A stretch of DNA of 64,000 nt from Microbulbifer yueqingensis (GCF_900100355.1 NZ_FNFH01000001.1:324963-388962); one strand, 5' to 3'; positions 25,547-36,338 are shown, numbered from the stretch's first letter. Program-made: numbers and translations. The notes: a model not told the origin generated them from the sequence alone.

Positions 25547-26890
25547 TCAGAGATCCACGCGGATCTCCGCCCCGCCCAGGTCGGATTCCGCCACCGAGAT
25601 CTCGCCCTTGTAGCTCTCGACGATGTCGACCACCACCGCCAGGCCGATTCCCTGCCCCTGCTGCTGCTGGTCGGCGCGAACCCCCCGCTGGGTCACCCTG
25701 TGCCAGTACTCCTCACTGATACCCGGTCCGTTGTCCGCCACGGCGATGTGCAGGCTGCGGCCGTCCTCGCCATTGGCCACGCGTACACTGATCCTCCCAT
25801 CCCCGTACTTGTAGGCGTTGTCGAGCAGGTTGCCCAGCAGCTCCATCAGGTCGCCCTCGTCGCCGTAAAACAGCGCCTTCTCCCCGCAGTCGACGGTGAC
25901 TTCAGCCGGCTTGTCCCGGTAGACCTTTTCCAGTGCGCCGAGGATTTTGTCCAGCAGGGGTCTCACCTCGACCCCGCGCAGGATCGACTTGGGCGAACTG
26001 GCAACGGCGCGCTGCAGCTGGTAACTGATAATGCTGTCCATGCGCTGCACCTGCTCGATCAGGTTGGTATAGGCCTCGCGCGGGTCGCGGGAGAAATTCA
26101 GTCCCTTCAGGACAGCCAGCGGTGTCTTCAGGCTGTGGGCCAGGTCGGCGAGGGTATTGCGGGTCTTGTCGCGCTGGCGGCGCTCGTTCTCGATCAGCAG
26201 GTTCAGGTTGTCGGTAAGCGGCCTGAGTTCACGCGGGAAATTGCCCTGCAGCCGGTCACTGCCGCCGCGTTGCATTTCCTGCAGCGCACGCGCCACCGAC
26301 CGCAGCGGTGCCAGGCCCCAGCGCATCACCAGCCACTGGGTCACTATCAACAGCAGCGCCCCCAGCCCCAGCCAGCGCCACATGGTGGAGCGAAACTGCT
26401 CCACCTGCGCCAGCAGCGGCGTCGCATCCTCGAGCACGATAAAGGTGTAGCGCTGCTCGTTGTCCAGGCCCCAGGCCACCCCCTGGCGAAAGGTACTGTA
26501 AAGACCGCTGTCGCCCAGGTTCATCTGCGCAAACACCTCGCGTCCCTGTGGCAGCGGGTGCGAGGGCAGCTGGTCCATGGCCAGCGCGGACTCCGAGCGC
26601 CAGATAATGCGTCCACGCTGGTCCGCCACCACCCCCACCAGGCCCGAATCCGGCTGGTTGAAGCGCTGTTCGGGCAACGCCGGCGGAAGTCGCAGGCTGT
26701 CGCCCTCCGGCTCCGCCACCGCCAGCAGGGTATATACGTGTAGCTGCAGCTCGCGCTTCTTTGCCTCCGCCAGTGAGGTGCGGTAGGCGTGTTCCAGCAC
26801 CGTGGAAATAAACACAAGGAAGGCCACCAGCACCAGCGTGGTGACCAGTAACAGGCGCCCCTTGAGGGAGTTGAACCAGAAGGAAAACAC
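25547..26890 (-). CDS. PhoQ-like sensor histidine kinase
   Basis: 447 residues with GTG start. A membrane helix (RLLLVTTLVLVAFLVFIST) and a second near residues 170-190 enclose a periplasmic sensor of about 130 residues. A HAMP-like linker follows. The phosphorylated His is residue 252 in LADLAHSLKTPLAVLKG, as in PhoQ. ATP-binding boxes are NLLDNAYKYG, DNGPGI and GQGIGLAVV. The sensor domain is not very acidic, so Mg2+ sensing cannot be assumed. It follows the response-regulator gene by 24 bases. Confidence 0.93.
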   Translation of the reverse strand: MFSFWFNSLKGRLLLVTTLVLVAFLVFISTVLEHAYRTSLAEAKKRELQLHVYTLLAVAEPEGDSLRLPPALPEQRFNQPDSGLVGVVADQRGRIIWRSESALAMDQLPSHPLPQGREVFAQMNLGDSGLYSTFRQGVAWGLDNEQRYTFIVLEDATPLLAQVEQFRSTMWRWLGLGALLLIVTQWLVMRWGLAPLRSVARALQEMQRGGSDRLQGNFPRELRPLTDNLNLLIENERRQRDKTRNTLADLAHSLKTPLAVLKGLNFSRDPREAYTNLIEQVQRMDSIISYQLQRAVASSPKSILRGVEVRPLLDKILGALEKVYRDKPAEVTVDCGEKALFYGDEGDLMELLGNLLDNAYKYGDGRISVRVANGEDGRSLHIAVADNGPGISEEYWHRVTQRGVRADQQQQGQGIGLAVVVDIVESYKGEISVAESDLGGAEIRVDL

Positions 26891-26914
26891 TGTTCGCGCG
26901 ACCGCCCGCAGCGG

Positions 26915-27589
26915 TTATTCCGGGGCCACGAAGCGGTAACCCCGGCCGCGCAGGGTCTCGATCGGCTTGAGCGACCCGGCCGCCTCCAGCTTCTTGCGCA
27001 ACCGGCCGATAAAGACCTCGATCACGTTGCTGTCACGGTCACAATCCTGTTCGTAAATGTGCTCGGTCAGTGTGGTCTTGGAGACCACCTCGTCCGGGTG
27101 CAGCATCAGGTATTCCAGCACCTTGTATTCATAGGAAGTGAGATCGAGCTCGGCTTCGGCCACTCGCACGCGCTGCGACGAGGTGTCCAGCACGATGGGG
27201 CCGGCCTTGATACTGGGAGAGGAAAAGCCGGCGGAGCGGCGCACCAGTGCGTTCAGGCGCGCAAGCAGCTCCTCGGTATGGAAGGGCTTGACCAGGTAAT
27301 CGTCGCCCCCGGCCTCCAGTCCCCTCACCCGCTCCTGCCAGTGGCCGCGGGCAGTGAGGATCAGGATGGGGAAATGCTTGTCTTCGCGGCGAAGGGTCTC
27401 GATCACCTCTATGCCGTCCACGCCCGGCAGGCCCAGGTCCATCACCGCCACGTCGTAGGGAAACTCGCGGCCGAAGTAGAGGGCCTCCTCGCCGTCCGGC
27501 GCCTCGTCCACGGTGTAGCCCGCCTCGCGCAGGGAGTTTGCCAGCTGCTGGCGCAGCAGCTCCTCGTCTTCCACCAACAGTGCGCGCAT
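26915..27589 (-). CDS. PhoP-like OmpR-family response regulator
   Basis: 224 residues. Receiver domain has acidic EDEE near the N-terminus, phospho-acceptor Asp51 (VMDLGLPG) and Lys101 (LVKPFH). The C-terminal winged helix reads SYEYKVLEYLMLHPDEVVSKTTLTEHIYEQDCDRDSNVIEVFIGRLRKKL, very close to PhoP. It is co-transcribed with the PhoQ-like kinase and follows the PepSY gene by 37 bases. Targets probably include this operon and envelope functions, which is inference. Confidence 0.95.
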   Translation of the reverse strand: MRALLVEDEELLRQQLANSLREAGYTVDEAPDGEEALYFGREFPYDVAVMDLGLPGVDGIEVIETLRREDKHFPILILTARGHWQERVRGLEAGGDDYLVKPFHTEELLARLNALVRRSAGFSSPSIKAGPIVLDTSSQRVRVAEAELDLTSYEYKVLEYLMLHPDEVVSKTTLTEHIYEQDCDRDSNVIEVFIGRLRKKLEAAGSLKPIETLRGRGYRFVAPE

Positions 27590-27626
27590 CTCTCCCCCTC
27601 TGGATCCTGGTTATTGCCGCGGCGGC

Positions 27627-27977
27627 TCAGCGCATGATGCGGCCACTCTGCTTGTCCACGTAGACCACATAAACCTGGCTTTTATCCGACAGCCCCTTTA
27701 CCCGGTATGCCGGGCGACCCTTGCGGGTGGTCTCCGACACCGCCAGTATCTTGCCGCCATAGCGCCGCTTCACCAGGGCCGCGGCCTGCTCGCGGGAGAT
27801 CTCCCGCTGCTGGGCCCGCTGGACCGGGGCGTGCTGGATGGCAGCAAAGGGGTAATCCGCGGCGGGCTGCGGCACAGGCACAAGGTGCACCGCGGCCTGC
27901 AGCGGCGCAGCGCCGAGGCCCATCAGCAGTGCCAATACAAGCTGCGTTTTCCGGCAAAGGGCACAAAAAGATTTCAC
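27627..27977 (-). CDS. Periplasmic PepSY-domain protein
   Basis: 116 residues when started at the GTG at 27975-27977, which has GGAG 8 bases upstream; a GTG 21 bases earlier lacks this. A signal peptide (TQLVLALLMGLGAAPLQA) leads to a single PepSY domain with ISREQAAALVKRRYGGKILAVSETTRKGRPAYRVKGL and a C-terminal VYVDKQSGRIMR. PepSY proteins often sit before PhoPQ-type systems and may modulate the sensor. The gene is directly upstream of the response regulator. Confidence 0.9.
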   Translation of the reverse strand: MKSFCALCRKTQLVLALLMGLGAAPLQAAVHLVPVPQPAADYPFAAIQHAPVQRAQQREISREQAAALVKRRYGGKILAVSETTRKGRPAYRVKGLSDKSQVYVVYVDKQSGRIMR

Positions 27978-28092
27978 GGATGCTACTCCTGTCAGCACTA
28001 ACTCTGTACTCGCGGTCGGTTATTCATCCCTGCGCGTCGCGGTTCTCCCGCTCGCAGGCGCGACCCCGGATCCGGCCTGGGGACCCGCAGCC

Positions 28093-28626
28093 TCACCACG
28101 CCGGTGAGATATCCACGCGAACCCTGATTCTATCGCCGGGGTGACCGTCGGTGCGAGTCATATATTCCCTGCCATTATAACGATAGCGAACATCGTACCC
28201 GACCAGCTCCCGGCGGGTAACATATTCGTCCACCACCTGGCAGCGCTCCTCGGTCACATAGCGGGCATTGTTGCGGCTGCTGATGGTATGGCCGATACCC
28301 GCGCCGATGGCGGCCCCGGCCAGGGTCCGGGCGTTGCGTCCGCGGCGGTGGTGCCCAGCCTTGTTGCCGATGGCAGCGCCGATCAGGCCACCGATCAGGG
28401 TGCCGGCAGCTGAACCGGGCCCGGGGCGTACCGCCTGCTGCTGCCAGCACTGGGTGCGCGGCTCGACCACCTGGATGTCGTTATAAACAGGGATTACTTC
28501 GGTCACCCGGGCGTAATCATAGCCAGCGTCACCGTAGTAGCCCCGGTCGCCCGCGCTCACGGTGGTACTGAACCCCACCAGCCCCGCGACCAGCGCGACA
28601 AAAAGGAATTTCTTGTGCAAGTTCAT
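28093..28626 (-). CDS. Glycine-zipper 2TM-domain envelope protein
   Basis: 177 residues with signal peptide ending at TVSA. A glycine-zipper double helix (AAGTLIGGLIGAAIGNKAG and ARTLAGAAIGAGIGHTIS) is followed by a C-terminal segment TEERCQVVDEYVTRRELVGYDVRYRYNGREYMTRTDGHPG typical of this SlyB-like/17-kDa-antigen-like group. It is probably an outer-membrane or periplasmic stress protein. It lies upstream of the PepSY-PhoPQ-like genes on the same strand, in the position of a target or co-regulated gene. A paralogue lies at 36.3 kb. Confidence 0.88.
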   Translation of the reverse strand: MNLHKKFLFVALVAGLVGFSTTVSAGDRGYYGDAGYDYARVTEVIPVYNDIQVVEPRTQCWQQQAVRPGPGSAAGTLIGGLIGAAIGNKAGHHRRGRNARTLAGAAIGAGIGHTISSRNNARYVTEERCQVVDEYVTRRELVGYDVRYRYNGREYMTRTDGHPGDRIRVRVDISPAW

Positions 28627-28704
28627 GATCCGTCTCCCACATTGATCACCAATGGGAGCACTTTAGGGGGGAGTCACTGAATCGAAGCTGAACCCGCAGG
28701 CAAT

Positions 28705-29424
28705 TCACTCCGTATCCAGGGCGGGCCCGCGGTCCAGCCAGGCGAGGATTTCCCGGGCCAGCTCGGCCGGGGCCTCCAGGGGCAGCATGTGCCCGGCACC
28801 GGGAAGTTCCCGTACCCGCAGGTCCGGTCGGCGGCGCTGCAGCGCCGCCAGCCAGTCCCGGGTCACCAGGGTGTCGTACTGGCCGAAACAGAAGGTGACC
28901 GGCATATCGAGCTCCGCCAGGGGGCGGGCCAGGTCGGCCCGCTCACTCGTGGCCCCGAGCTGGGACACCAGCGTAGCTTCCCCCTGCGCCGCATCCATGG
29001 CGCGCATGGTGGCGGCAATATCCTCCCGCTCCCGGTTGGCCGGCGCCACCATGGCGGCAATCTTGCGGTCGCTGATCCCGCTGTAGCCGTGGCGGCTCAC
29101 CCAGTCCAGCAGCTGCCGGCGCTGTCTCAGCTCCGCCTCGGGCAGGGCGCGGGGGGTGTTGGCACAGACGAACAGGCGCGCCACCCGCTCCGGGTGCGCG
29201 CACGCCAGTGCCGCCGCCAGATAGCCACCCAGGGAGAAGCCCAGCAGGTTCACCGGCCCTTGCGGCAATCCGCCTACCAGGCCATCGAGCATCTCCTGAA
29301 TGCTGTCCCCGCGCGGGATAGCGAGGTGTCGCGGCTCGACTGGCGCCAGCTGCGGTTCGAGGGCCTGCCACAGGCGCTCGTCGCACATGGTGCCGGGTAT
29401 CATGATCAGTGGAGTGGATCGCAT
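28705..29424 (-). CDS. Alpha/beta-hydrolase
   Basis: 239-residue soluble hydrolase. Oxyanion region PLIMIPGTMCDERLW, nucleophile elbow LGFSLGGYLA (GFSLG), acid in FGQYDTLV, and catalytic His in PGAGHMLPLEAP. It resembles the MenH/BioH-like carboxylesterase group but lacks a metabolic context here. Substrate unknown. It is followed at a distance by the PhoPQ-associated glycine-zipper gene and preceded by the cystine transporter, both on the same strand. Confidence 0.88.
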   Translation of the reverse strand: MRSTPLIMIPGTMCDERLWQALEPQLAPVEPRHLAIPRGDSIQEMLDGLVGGLPQGPVNLLGFSLGGYLAAALACAHPERVARLFVCANTPRALPEAELRQRRQLLDWVSRHGYSGISDRKIAAMVAPANREREDIAATMRAMDAAQGEATLVSQLGATSERADLARPLAELDMPVTFCFGQYDTLVTRDWLAALQRRRPDLRVRELPGAGHMLPLEAPAELAREILAWLDRGPALDTE

Positions 29425-29506
29425 GGCCTGGCCAAAAACTCGGTTTTCTTCTCAAACCGGGCTCATTCTACCAGCCCGGCGCCACATTCACCCGGGCCCC
29501 GGCCGG

Positions 29507-30874
29507 TCAGCCGGTGACCGCCTCTTCCGCCGGGGGCAGCCGGTCTCCCAGCCAGCGCTGCGACAGGGTGCCGGCTGTCATGGCGCCATTGACGTTCAGC
29601 GCGGTGCGCGCCATATCGATCAGGGGCTCAACAGAGATCAGCAGGGCTGCAATGGTCACCGGCAGCCCCATGGTAGGCAGGACCACCAGCGCCGCGAAGG
29701 TGGCACCACCGCCGACGCCGGCAATGCCGAATGAGCTGATCACCACCACCGCCACCAGGCTGGCCAGCCACAGCGGGTCGAGCACATCGATGCCCATCGG
29801 CACTGCCACCATCACCGCCAGCATCGCCGGGTAGATACCGGCGCAGCCGTTCTGGCCGATGGTGGCGCCGAAGGAGGCGGAGAAGTTGGCGATCGCAGGG
29901 GAATTGCCCAGCTCGTCGATCTGGGTCTCGACGTTCAGCGGAATGGTGGCGGCACTGGAGCGGGAACTGAAGGCAAAGACCAGTACCGGCCACACTTTGG
30001 CAAAATAGTGCAGCGGGCTGATCCCATTCAGCAACAGCAGCAATCCGTGAAACAGGAACATCAGGCCGATGGCGAGGAAAGAAGCCACCACGAAGCCCAG
30101 CAGGCTGAGAATGTCGGCCCAGCTGGAGCTGGCGATCAGTTCGGTGACCAGCGCCATCACCCCGTAGGGGGTGAAGGCCATTACCAGCCGCACCAGCTTC
30201 ATGATCCACACCTGGGCCAGCGAGACCGCCTCTTCTATTTTTGCCCCCTGGGCGGGACTCTCGCGACGCACGCCCAGCGCCGCCAGCCCCAGCAGCACGG
30301 CAAAAATCACCACCGCGATCACCGACGTGTCCCGGCTGCCCGAGAGGTCGGCGAAGATATTCTCAGGGATGAACGAGACCAGGATCTCGGGGATACTGAG
30401 CCCGCTTACCTGTCCCATGCGCTCGCTCAGGACTTCTGCCCGCGCCGCCTCGCGTGAGCCTTCCACCAGGCCTTCCGCCGACAGCCCGAACAGCTGCGCC
30501 ATAAATACCCCGACCAGTGCCGCCACCGCGGTAGTGCCCAGCAGTACCGCCAGTACTGCTGCGCTGACCCGACCCAGCGACTGGGTATCGCTGACCCGCA
30601 CCACTGCGGCCAGGATCGACACCAGCACCAGCGGCATCACCAGCACATACAACAGGTTGACGTAGCCATCGCCCACCAGCGCCACCCAGGGCAGCACCTC
30701 GCTGCGGGCCACGCCCCAGCCCCGCGCCAGCTGCAGCAGGCCGCCCAGTGCCAGGCCCAGTAGCAGGCCGGCAAACACCGCCGGCGCCAGGCTTTCGCGA
30801 CCGCGGTGCCAGCGGCCGAGCGGCCACATGAGGCCGAAAAACAGCGCGAGGAAAAAAATGGAACCCAGGTCCAT
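29507..30874 (-). CDS. tcyP: L-cystine symporter, DAACS family
   Basis: 455-residue inner-membrane transporter with strong overall resemblance to E. coli YdjN/TcyP. Examples are PWVALVGDGYVNLLYVLVMPL, AFSSRSSAATIPLNVETQ, ASFGATIGQNGCAGIYPAMLAVMVA, and SVEPLIDMARTALNVNGAMTAGT. It imports cystine with a cation. The ATG at 30874, six bases behind GGGGT, is preferred to a GTG two codons earlier. No cysteine-metabolism gene is adjacent, and it lies alone after the TlpA gene. Confidence 0.92.
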   Translation of the reverse strand: MDLGSIFFLALFFGLMWPLGRWHRGRESLAPAVFAGLLLGLALGGLLQLARGWGVARSEVLPWVALVGDGYVNLLYVLVMPLVLVSILAAVVRVSDTQSLGRVSAAVLAVLLGTTAVAALVGVFMAQLFGLSAEGLVEGSREAARAEVLSERMGQVSGLSIPEILVSFIPENIFADLSGSRDTSVIAVVIFAVLLGLAALGVRRESPAQGAKIEEAVSLAQVWIMKLVRLVMAFTPYGVMALVTELIASSSWADILSLLGFVVASFLAIGLMFLFHGLLLLLNGISPLHYFAKVWPVLVFAFSSRSSAATIPLNVETQIDELGNSPAIANFSASFGATIGQNGCAGIYPAMLAVMVAVPMGIDVLDPLWLASLVAVVVISSFGIAGVGGGATFAALVVLPTMGLPVTIAALLISVEPLIDMARTALNVNGAMTAGTLSQRWLGDRLPPAEEAVTG

Positions 30875-30996
30875 GGCCACCCCTAAATTGTCTGCCCAGG
30901 AAAAATCGCGCCGGATGCTAACAAGCGCGCCGGGCCAACATATAGTTGCTTTCGTTATAGCCTTAGAAGCAGATCACTTCTGGAACAGGCACGGTC

Positions 30997-31461
30997 TCAG
31001 TCTGCTTCACCTGCGGAAGACAGGCTGGCCACGGCGCGCTGCAGGTCTTCCTCCGTCTGGGGCCCCACCAGGGTCGTCACCCAGCGCCCGTCACTGTCGA
31101 TTACCAGGGTGGTGGGCAGCACCTCCGGGCGCTGCCGGCCCCAGGTCGCGGAGGGGTCGCTGGCCAGCACCGGGAACTCGATGCCCAGCTCCTGCGCCTG
31201 GGCGCGGGAGCGCTCGGGCGCGGGGGCGTCGTAGTTGACCCCCAACACCAACACATTTTCATGCTCGCGATCAAAACGATTGAGTTCGGGGATTTCCTCG
31301 CGACAGGGCTTGCACCACTCGGCCCAGTAATTCACCAGCAGGATCTTGCCCGTGGTATCGATACTGCCGCCGTCCAGGGTGGCAAGCCCCGCGCTGCCGC
31401 GGTCACACCCGCTTATTACGACGGCCCAGAAAAGAAAGGCTACCCATCCCCTTGTCATCAT
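30997..31461 (-). CDS. TlpA-like thioredoxin-fold lipoprotein
   Basis: 154 residues. The lipobox ISGC ends a short signal peptide, so it is a lipoprotein anchored in the envelope. The thioredoxin motif is WAEWCKPCREEIPELNRF, followed by VLGVNYD and the cis-Pro region VLPTTLVIDSDGRWV. It would reduce periplasmic disulfides. The start (ATG-ATG at 31456-31461) lies inside the end of yihY, an overlap of 59 bases, which suggests coupled expression. Confidence 0.88.
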   Translation of the reverse strand: MMTRGWVAFLFWAVVISGCDRGSAGLATLDGGSIDTTGKILLVNYWAEWCKPCREEIPELNRFDREHENVLVLGVNYDAPAPERSRAQAQELGIEFPVLASDPSATWGRQRPEVLPTTLVIDSDGRWVTTLVGPQTEEDLQRAVASLSSAGEAD

Positions 31462-32803
31462 CTTTCGACTTACTGCTCTCGGTCGCACTCTTGTCACTCC
31501 CCTGCTTGCTTTTGCTTTTCCTGGTGGTAGTGGAGCCCTTGCCGCGCCGGCTGCGGCTCTTGCCGCCCTTGTCACCCTCGTCACCGTCGCTGGCGGCATC
31601 GCGAAACAGCTCGCCGACGGTGAGATCCAGTTGGTCGGCAGTGAAGTCCCGTACCGCATTGAATCTTCTTTCCAGCTCAGAGAACCACGGCTGTCCCTGC
31701 AGCGCCGCCTGGCTTGCGGACGACAGCGGAGCGGGGTTCAGCCAGCTGGCGAGCTGCGACAGCTTGATGGAATAAAGGTCGCGCTGCAGCACATAGTCGT
31801 TGCGATCGGTCAGGGTAAACACCTTGTGGCGCTGCAACACCTCGCGGATCCGGCGCCACTGGGCCGGCGTAATGCCCGCGCGGGAAATATCCCGGTCCCG
31901 CAGCGGCATCCCCTGCTGGTATTTCCGGAAGGCCTCCCACAGCAAAACCACAGTTGCCACCACATCCGAATACCTGCGCCCCTGGGCGGCGGCATCGTAA
32001 GCCGACAGCATGCGCACCAGCACACAGCCGGCCAGGACGATCATCCAGGTGAGATACACCCACATCAGGAACAGGGGTACGAATGCAAAGGCGCCGTAGA
32101 TTGCCTGGACCGAGCTGCGTGCCACCATGATACCGAACAGGTTTTTTGCCGTTTCAAAGGCAAAGGCCGTGACCAGGCCCCCGACGATCCCGTAGCGCAG
32201 CGGTACGCGACAGTTGGGAACGGCCACAAACAGCAGCGTGAATGCCGCTGCCGTCAGCAGCAGCGGCAGGACCCCCAGCACCACAGGCACCAGGCCCATG
32301 GTGCCGCCCTCCGGCAGGAAGAGCTTCTGCGATATCAGGTACGTGGACATGGCCACGCCAGCGCCGAGCAAAATGGGGCCCAGGCTGAGGATCGCCCAGT
32401 ACAGCAGGAAACTGGATACGCCACTGCGGCCGCTGGGGATATCCCAGATACTGTTGAAGGTCTCCTCGATATTGCGCAGCATGAACCCGGCCGTAACCAT
32501 CAGGATGGCCACCCCGGCGCCGGTCAGCCGCTGTGCCTGTGACGAGAAGCTGCGGACATATTCCTGCACCTCGCGACCGCTCGCAGGCACGAAATGCTCG
32601 AAGATCTGCTCCTGCAGCTTGTCCTGCAGGCCGGCAAAATCGGGGAACAGCGACAGCATGGCGTAGCTGACAGTGACCAGCGGCACGATCGCGAACAGGG
32701 TCATGTAGGTGAGCGCCGCGGCGTTCTGGCGGCAGTTTTTCTCGTTGAACAGCGTCCACAGGGAAACCAGGAAGCGACGCCAGCGATGTACCTGTTCGGT
32801 CAT
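31403..32803 (-). CDS. YihY/BrkB-family inner-membrane protein
   Basis: 466 residues. The N-terminal 290 residues form the YihY membrane domain (NCRQNAAALTYMTLFAIVPLVTVSYAMLS, then helices to VYLTWMIVLAGCVLVRML). A cytoplasmic winged-helix-like part follows, and a very charged tail rich in Lys, Ser and Asp ends in GMGSLSFLGRRNKRV. The old name, ribonuclease BN, was given to this family in error. Function is unknown. It is divergent from arsC. Confidence 0.9.
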   Translation of the reverse strand: MTEQVHRWRRFLVSLWTLFNEKNCRQNAAALTYMTLFAIVPLVTVSYAMLSLFPDFAGLQDKLQEQIFEHFVPASGREVQEYVRSFSSQAQRLTGAGVAILMVTAGFMLRNIEETFNSIWDIPSGRSGVSSFLLYWAILSLGPILLGAGVAMSTYLISQKLFLPEGGTMGLVPVVLGVLPLLLTAAAFTLLFVAVPNCRVPLRYGIVGGLVTAFAFETAKNLFGIMVARSSVQAIYGAFAFVPLFLMWVYLTWMIVLAGCVLVRMLSAYDAAAQGRRYSDVVATVVLLWEAFRKYQQGMPLRDRDISRAGITPAQWRRIREVLQRHKVFTLTDRNDYVLQRDLYSIKLSQLASWLNPAPLSSASQAALQGQPWFSELERRFNAVRDFTADQLDLTVGELFRDAASDGDEGDKGGKSRSRRGKGSTTTRKSKSKQGSDKSATESSKSKDDDKGMGSLSFLGRRNKRV

Positions 32804-32923
32804 GGGGAGTTCCGTATCTCTGACCTGCCGGTGAATACCTCCGCACCGGCGGCTATATAGTTTTTTTTCGTGTTAAGACTGTGCCTGATAGAATACGCCA
32901 AACCATAACAGGATACCCTTGTC

Positions 32924-34226
<1,303 letters not shown>

Positions 34227-34256
34227 GGTGCGCCACCTATCAAGGAGATAAGAGGT

Positions 34257-36116
34257 TTGACCGAATCAACCCATCGAAAAGGATTCATCCGCCGCTTCTT
34301 CGGCGGAATCGGCGCCGCCATCACCTGGCTGCGCCGCGTGTTCACCAACCTGCTGTTCCTGCTGGTGCTGTTGTTTCTGGGGCTTGTCATCTTCGGCAAG
34401 GATGAACAGCTCACCATTCCGCAGGGCGCCGCCCTGCGCGTGGCGCCCACCGGCTTCCTGGTGGATGAAGTAACGCCGCCGCGGAGCCTGCCCGAACTCC
34501 TGGGCGGCCCGCCGGGACGCGTGGAGACACGGGTGAAAGACCTGGTGGACGCAATCGATTACGCCGCCAAGGACAAGCGCATATCTTCCGTGGTGCTGGA
34601 ACTCGACTACATGATGGGTGCCAGCCTCAGCAAGCTGGAGGAAGTGGGTGCAGCGCTGCAGCGCTTCAAGGCCGCGGACAAGCCGGTCTACGCCGTGGGG
34701 GAAAACTACACCCAGGCCCAGTATTTCCTCGCCAGCCATGCAGATGTCATCTACCTGAACCCCATGGGCTCGGTGCTGCTGACCGGCTTCGGCAATTACC
34801 GCAATTATTTCAAAAGTGCACTGGACAAGCTCAAGGTCAACTTCCACGTGTTCCGCGTTGGCGATTACAAGGATTTCGTGGAACCCTTCACCCGCGACGA
34901 CATGTCGCCGGCATCCCGGGACAACAACCAGCGCTGGCTCAACGAGCTGTGGACCGAGTACACCGAGCAGGTGACCGGGCTGCGCAACCTGCCGCCGGAA
35001 GCACTCGATGGCTTTATCAATGAGCTGCCCCAGCGCCTCGAGGCCCACTCCGGCAGCTGGGCCGAGGCCGCCCTCGACCAGCAGCTGGTCGACGAGCTGG
35101 CGGGCCGCCGCGTCGCGGTGGACAAGCTGAAGGAAACCATCGGCGCCGGGGAGGACGACATCGGCTACAGGGGCATCGACGCCCTCAAGTACCTGCGCAA
35201 CCAGAAACTTACCCATGTGCCCAAGCCGACCGGGAACAAGATTGCGCTGGTCGCCGCCACCGGAGCCATCGTCGACGGCGAGGCTCCCGCAGGCCAGATC
35301 GGCAGCGCCACCCTGGGCAAGCTGATTCGCCAGGCCCGCGAGAAAGACGTCAAGGCGCTGGTGCTGCGCATCGACAGCGGGGGCGGCTCGGCATTTGCCT
35401 CGGAGGCCATCCGCCAGGAGCTGCTGGCCACCCGCGAGGCGGGCATCCCGGTGGTGCTGTCCATGGGCAGCGTGGCCGCCTCCGGGGGCTACTGGATCGC
35501 AGTCGGCGCGGACCGGATCTGGGCCGCCCCCTCCACCATTACCGGGTCTATCGGCGTGTTCGGCGCCTTCCCCACTTTCGAGGAATCCCTGGAGTCGCTG
35601 GGCATCTACAACGACGGGGTGGGCACCACCGAGCTGGCCGGCGCCATGCGCCTCGACCGCCCGCTGCCCGACAACGCCGCCCGCATCCTCCAGCAAGGTG
35701 TCGACAACACCTACGAACGCTTCCTGCGTATCGTCGCCGAGGCCCGGGAAACCACCACCGAGGAGGTCCACAAGATCGCCCAGGGCCAGGTCTGGACCGG
35801 CCGCGCCGCACAGCAACTCGGGCTGGTGGACGAGCTGGGCTACCTGAACGACGCCATCGCCTCCGCCGCCCAGCTGGCGAAGCTGGAGCAATACGAGGTG
35901 GTGGAGATCAAGCGCCCGCTTACCCCCGGCGAATGGCTGGTAAGCGCCCTGTCCGACAATATCGATGCCCGAGTCACCGCGGGCCTGGAAGCGAACCTTC
36001 CGCTCGGCGCATGGCTCGCCAGCCTGCAGCCGGCCCTGGAGCCGCTGGCCGAACTGCGCAGCTTCCGCGATCCGCGGGCGCTCTACGCGCGCTGCCTGGC
36101 CTGCCGCGCTCCCTGA
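34257..36116 (+). CDS. sppA: Signal peptide peptidase SppA, 67-kDa type
   Basis: 619-residue membrane-anchored serine protease that degrades cleaved signal peptides. One N-terminal helix (LLFLLVLLFLGLVIFG) is followed by duplicated SppA domains. The catalytic dyad is Lys205 (GDYKDFVEPF) and Ser409 (SVAASGGYWI), close to or identical with E. coli numbering. The start is TTG at 34257, supported by AAGGAGATAAGAGG just upstream. It is 30 bases behind DUF2069 and ends at a strong hairpin. Confidence 0.97.
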   Translation: MTESTHRKGFIRRFFGGIGAAITWLRRVFTNLLFLLVLLFLGLVIFGKDEQLTIPQGAALRVAPTGFLVDEVTPPRSLPELLGGPPGRVETRVKDLVDAIDYAAKDKRISSVVLELDYMMGASLSKLEEVGAALQRFKAADKPVYAVGENYTQAQYFLASHADVIYLNPMGSVLLTGFGNYRNYFKSALDKLKVNFHVFRVGDYKDFVEPFTRDDMSPASRDNNQRWLNELWTEYTEQVTGLRNLPPEALDGFINELPQRLEAHSGSWAEAALDQQLVDELAGRRVAVDKLKETIGAGEDDIGYRGIDALKYLRNQKLTHVPKPTGNKIALVAATGAIVDGEAPAGQIGSATLGKLIRQAREKDVKALVLRIDSGGGSAFASEAIRQELLATREAGIPVVLSMGSVAASGGYWIAVGADRIWAAPSTITGSIGVFGAFPTFEESLESLGIYNDGVGTTELAGAMRLDRPLPDNAARILQQGVDNTYERFLRIVAEARETTTEEVHKIAQGQVWTGRAAQQLGLVDELGYLNDAIASAAQLAKLEQYEVVEIKRPLTPGEWLVSALSDNIDARVTAGLEANLPLGAWLASLQPALEPLAELRSFRDPRALYARCLACRAP

Positions 36117-36128
36117 CCTCCCCCCACC

Positions 36129-36155
36129 CCGCGGCAGGCGGCTCGCCTGCCGCGG
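36129..36155 (+). terminator. Hairpin after sppA
   Basis: A perfect 12-bp stem (CCGCGGCAGGCG / CGCCTGCCGCGG) with a GCT loop lies 12 bases after the sppA stop, followed by a weak pyrimidine tract CTTCCCTT. It is the probable transcript end of the arsC-sppA group. Confidence 0.65.
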
Positions 36156-36338
36156 CTTCCCTTACCGGGTGTCACTTAAAAGGGTGATCCCGGTCGCATC
36201 CCCGGCCCCCGGCGCTCCTTTACGATGGAACCAATTGGTAAAATCGACGCCATACCACCGGTGCCATCCGTCCGCATGGCCGCGCGCGCATGATGACGGG
36301 AAATACCGATAACCAGATCAACCCCTAACGAGGTGCCC

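Noticed and set aside
34266..35891. A 541-codon minus-strand frame
   Set aside because: Mirror of sppA, whose catalytic Lys205 and Ser409 are intact; the antisense product is low-complexity.
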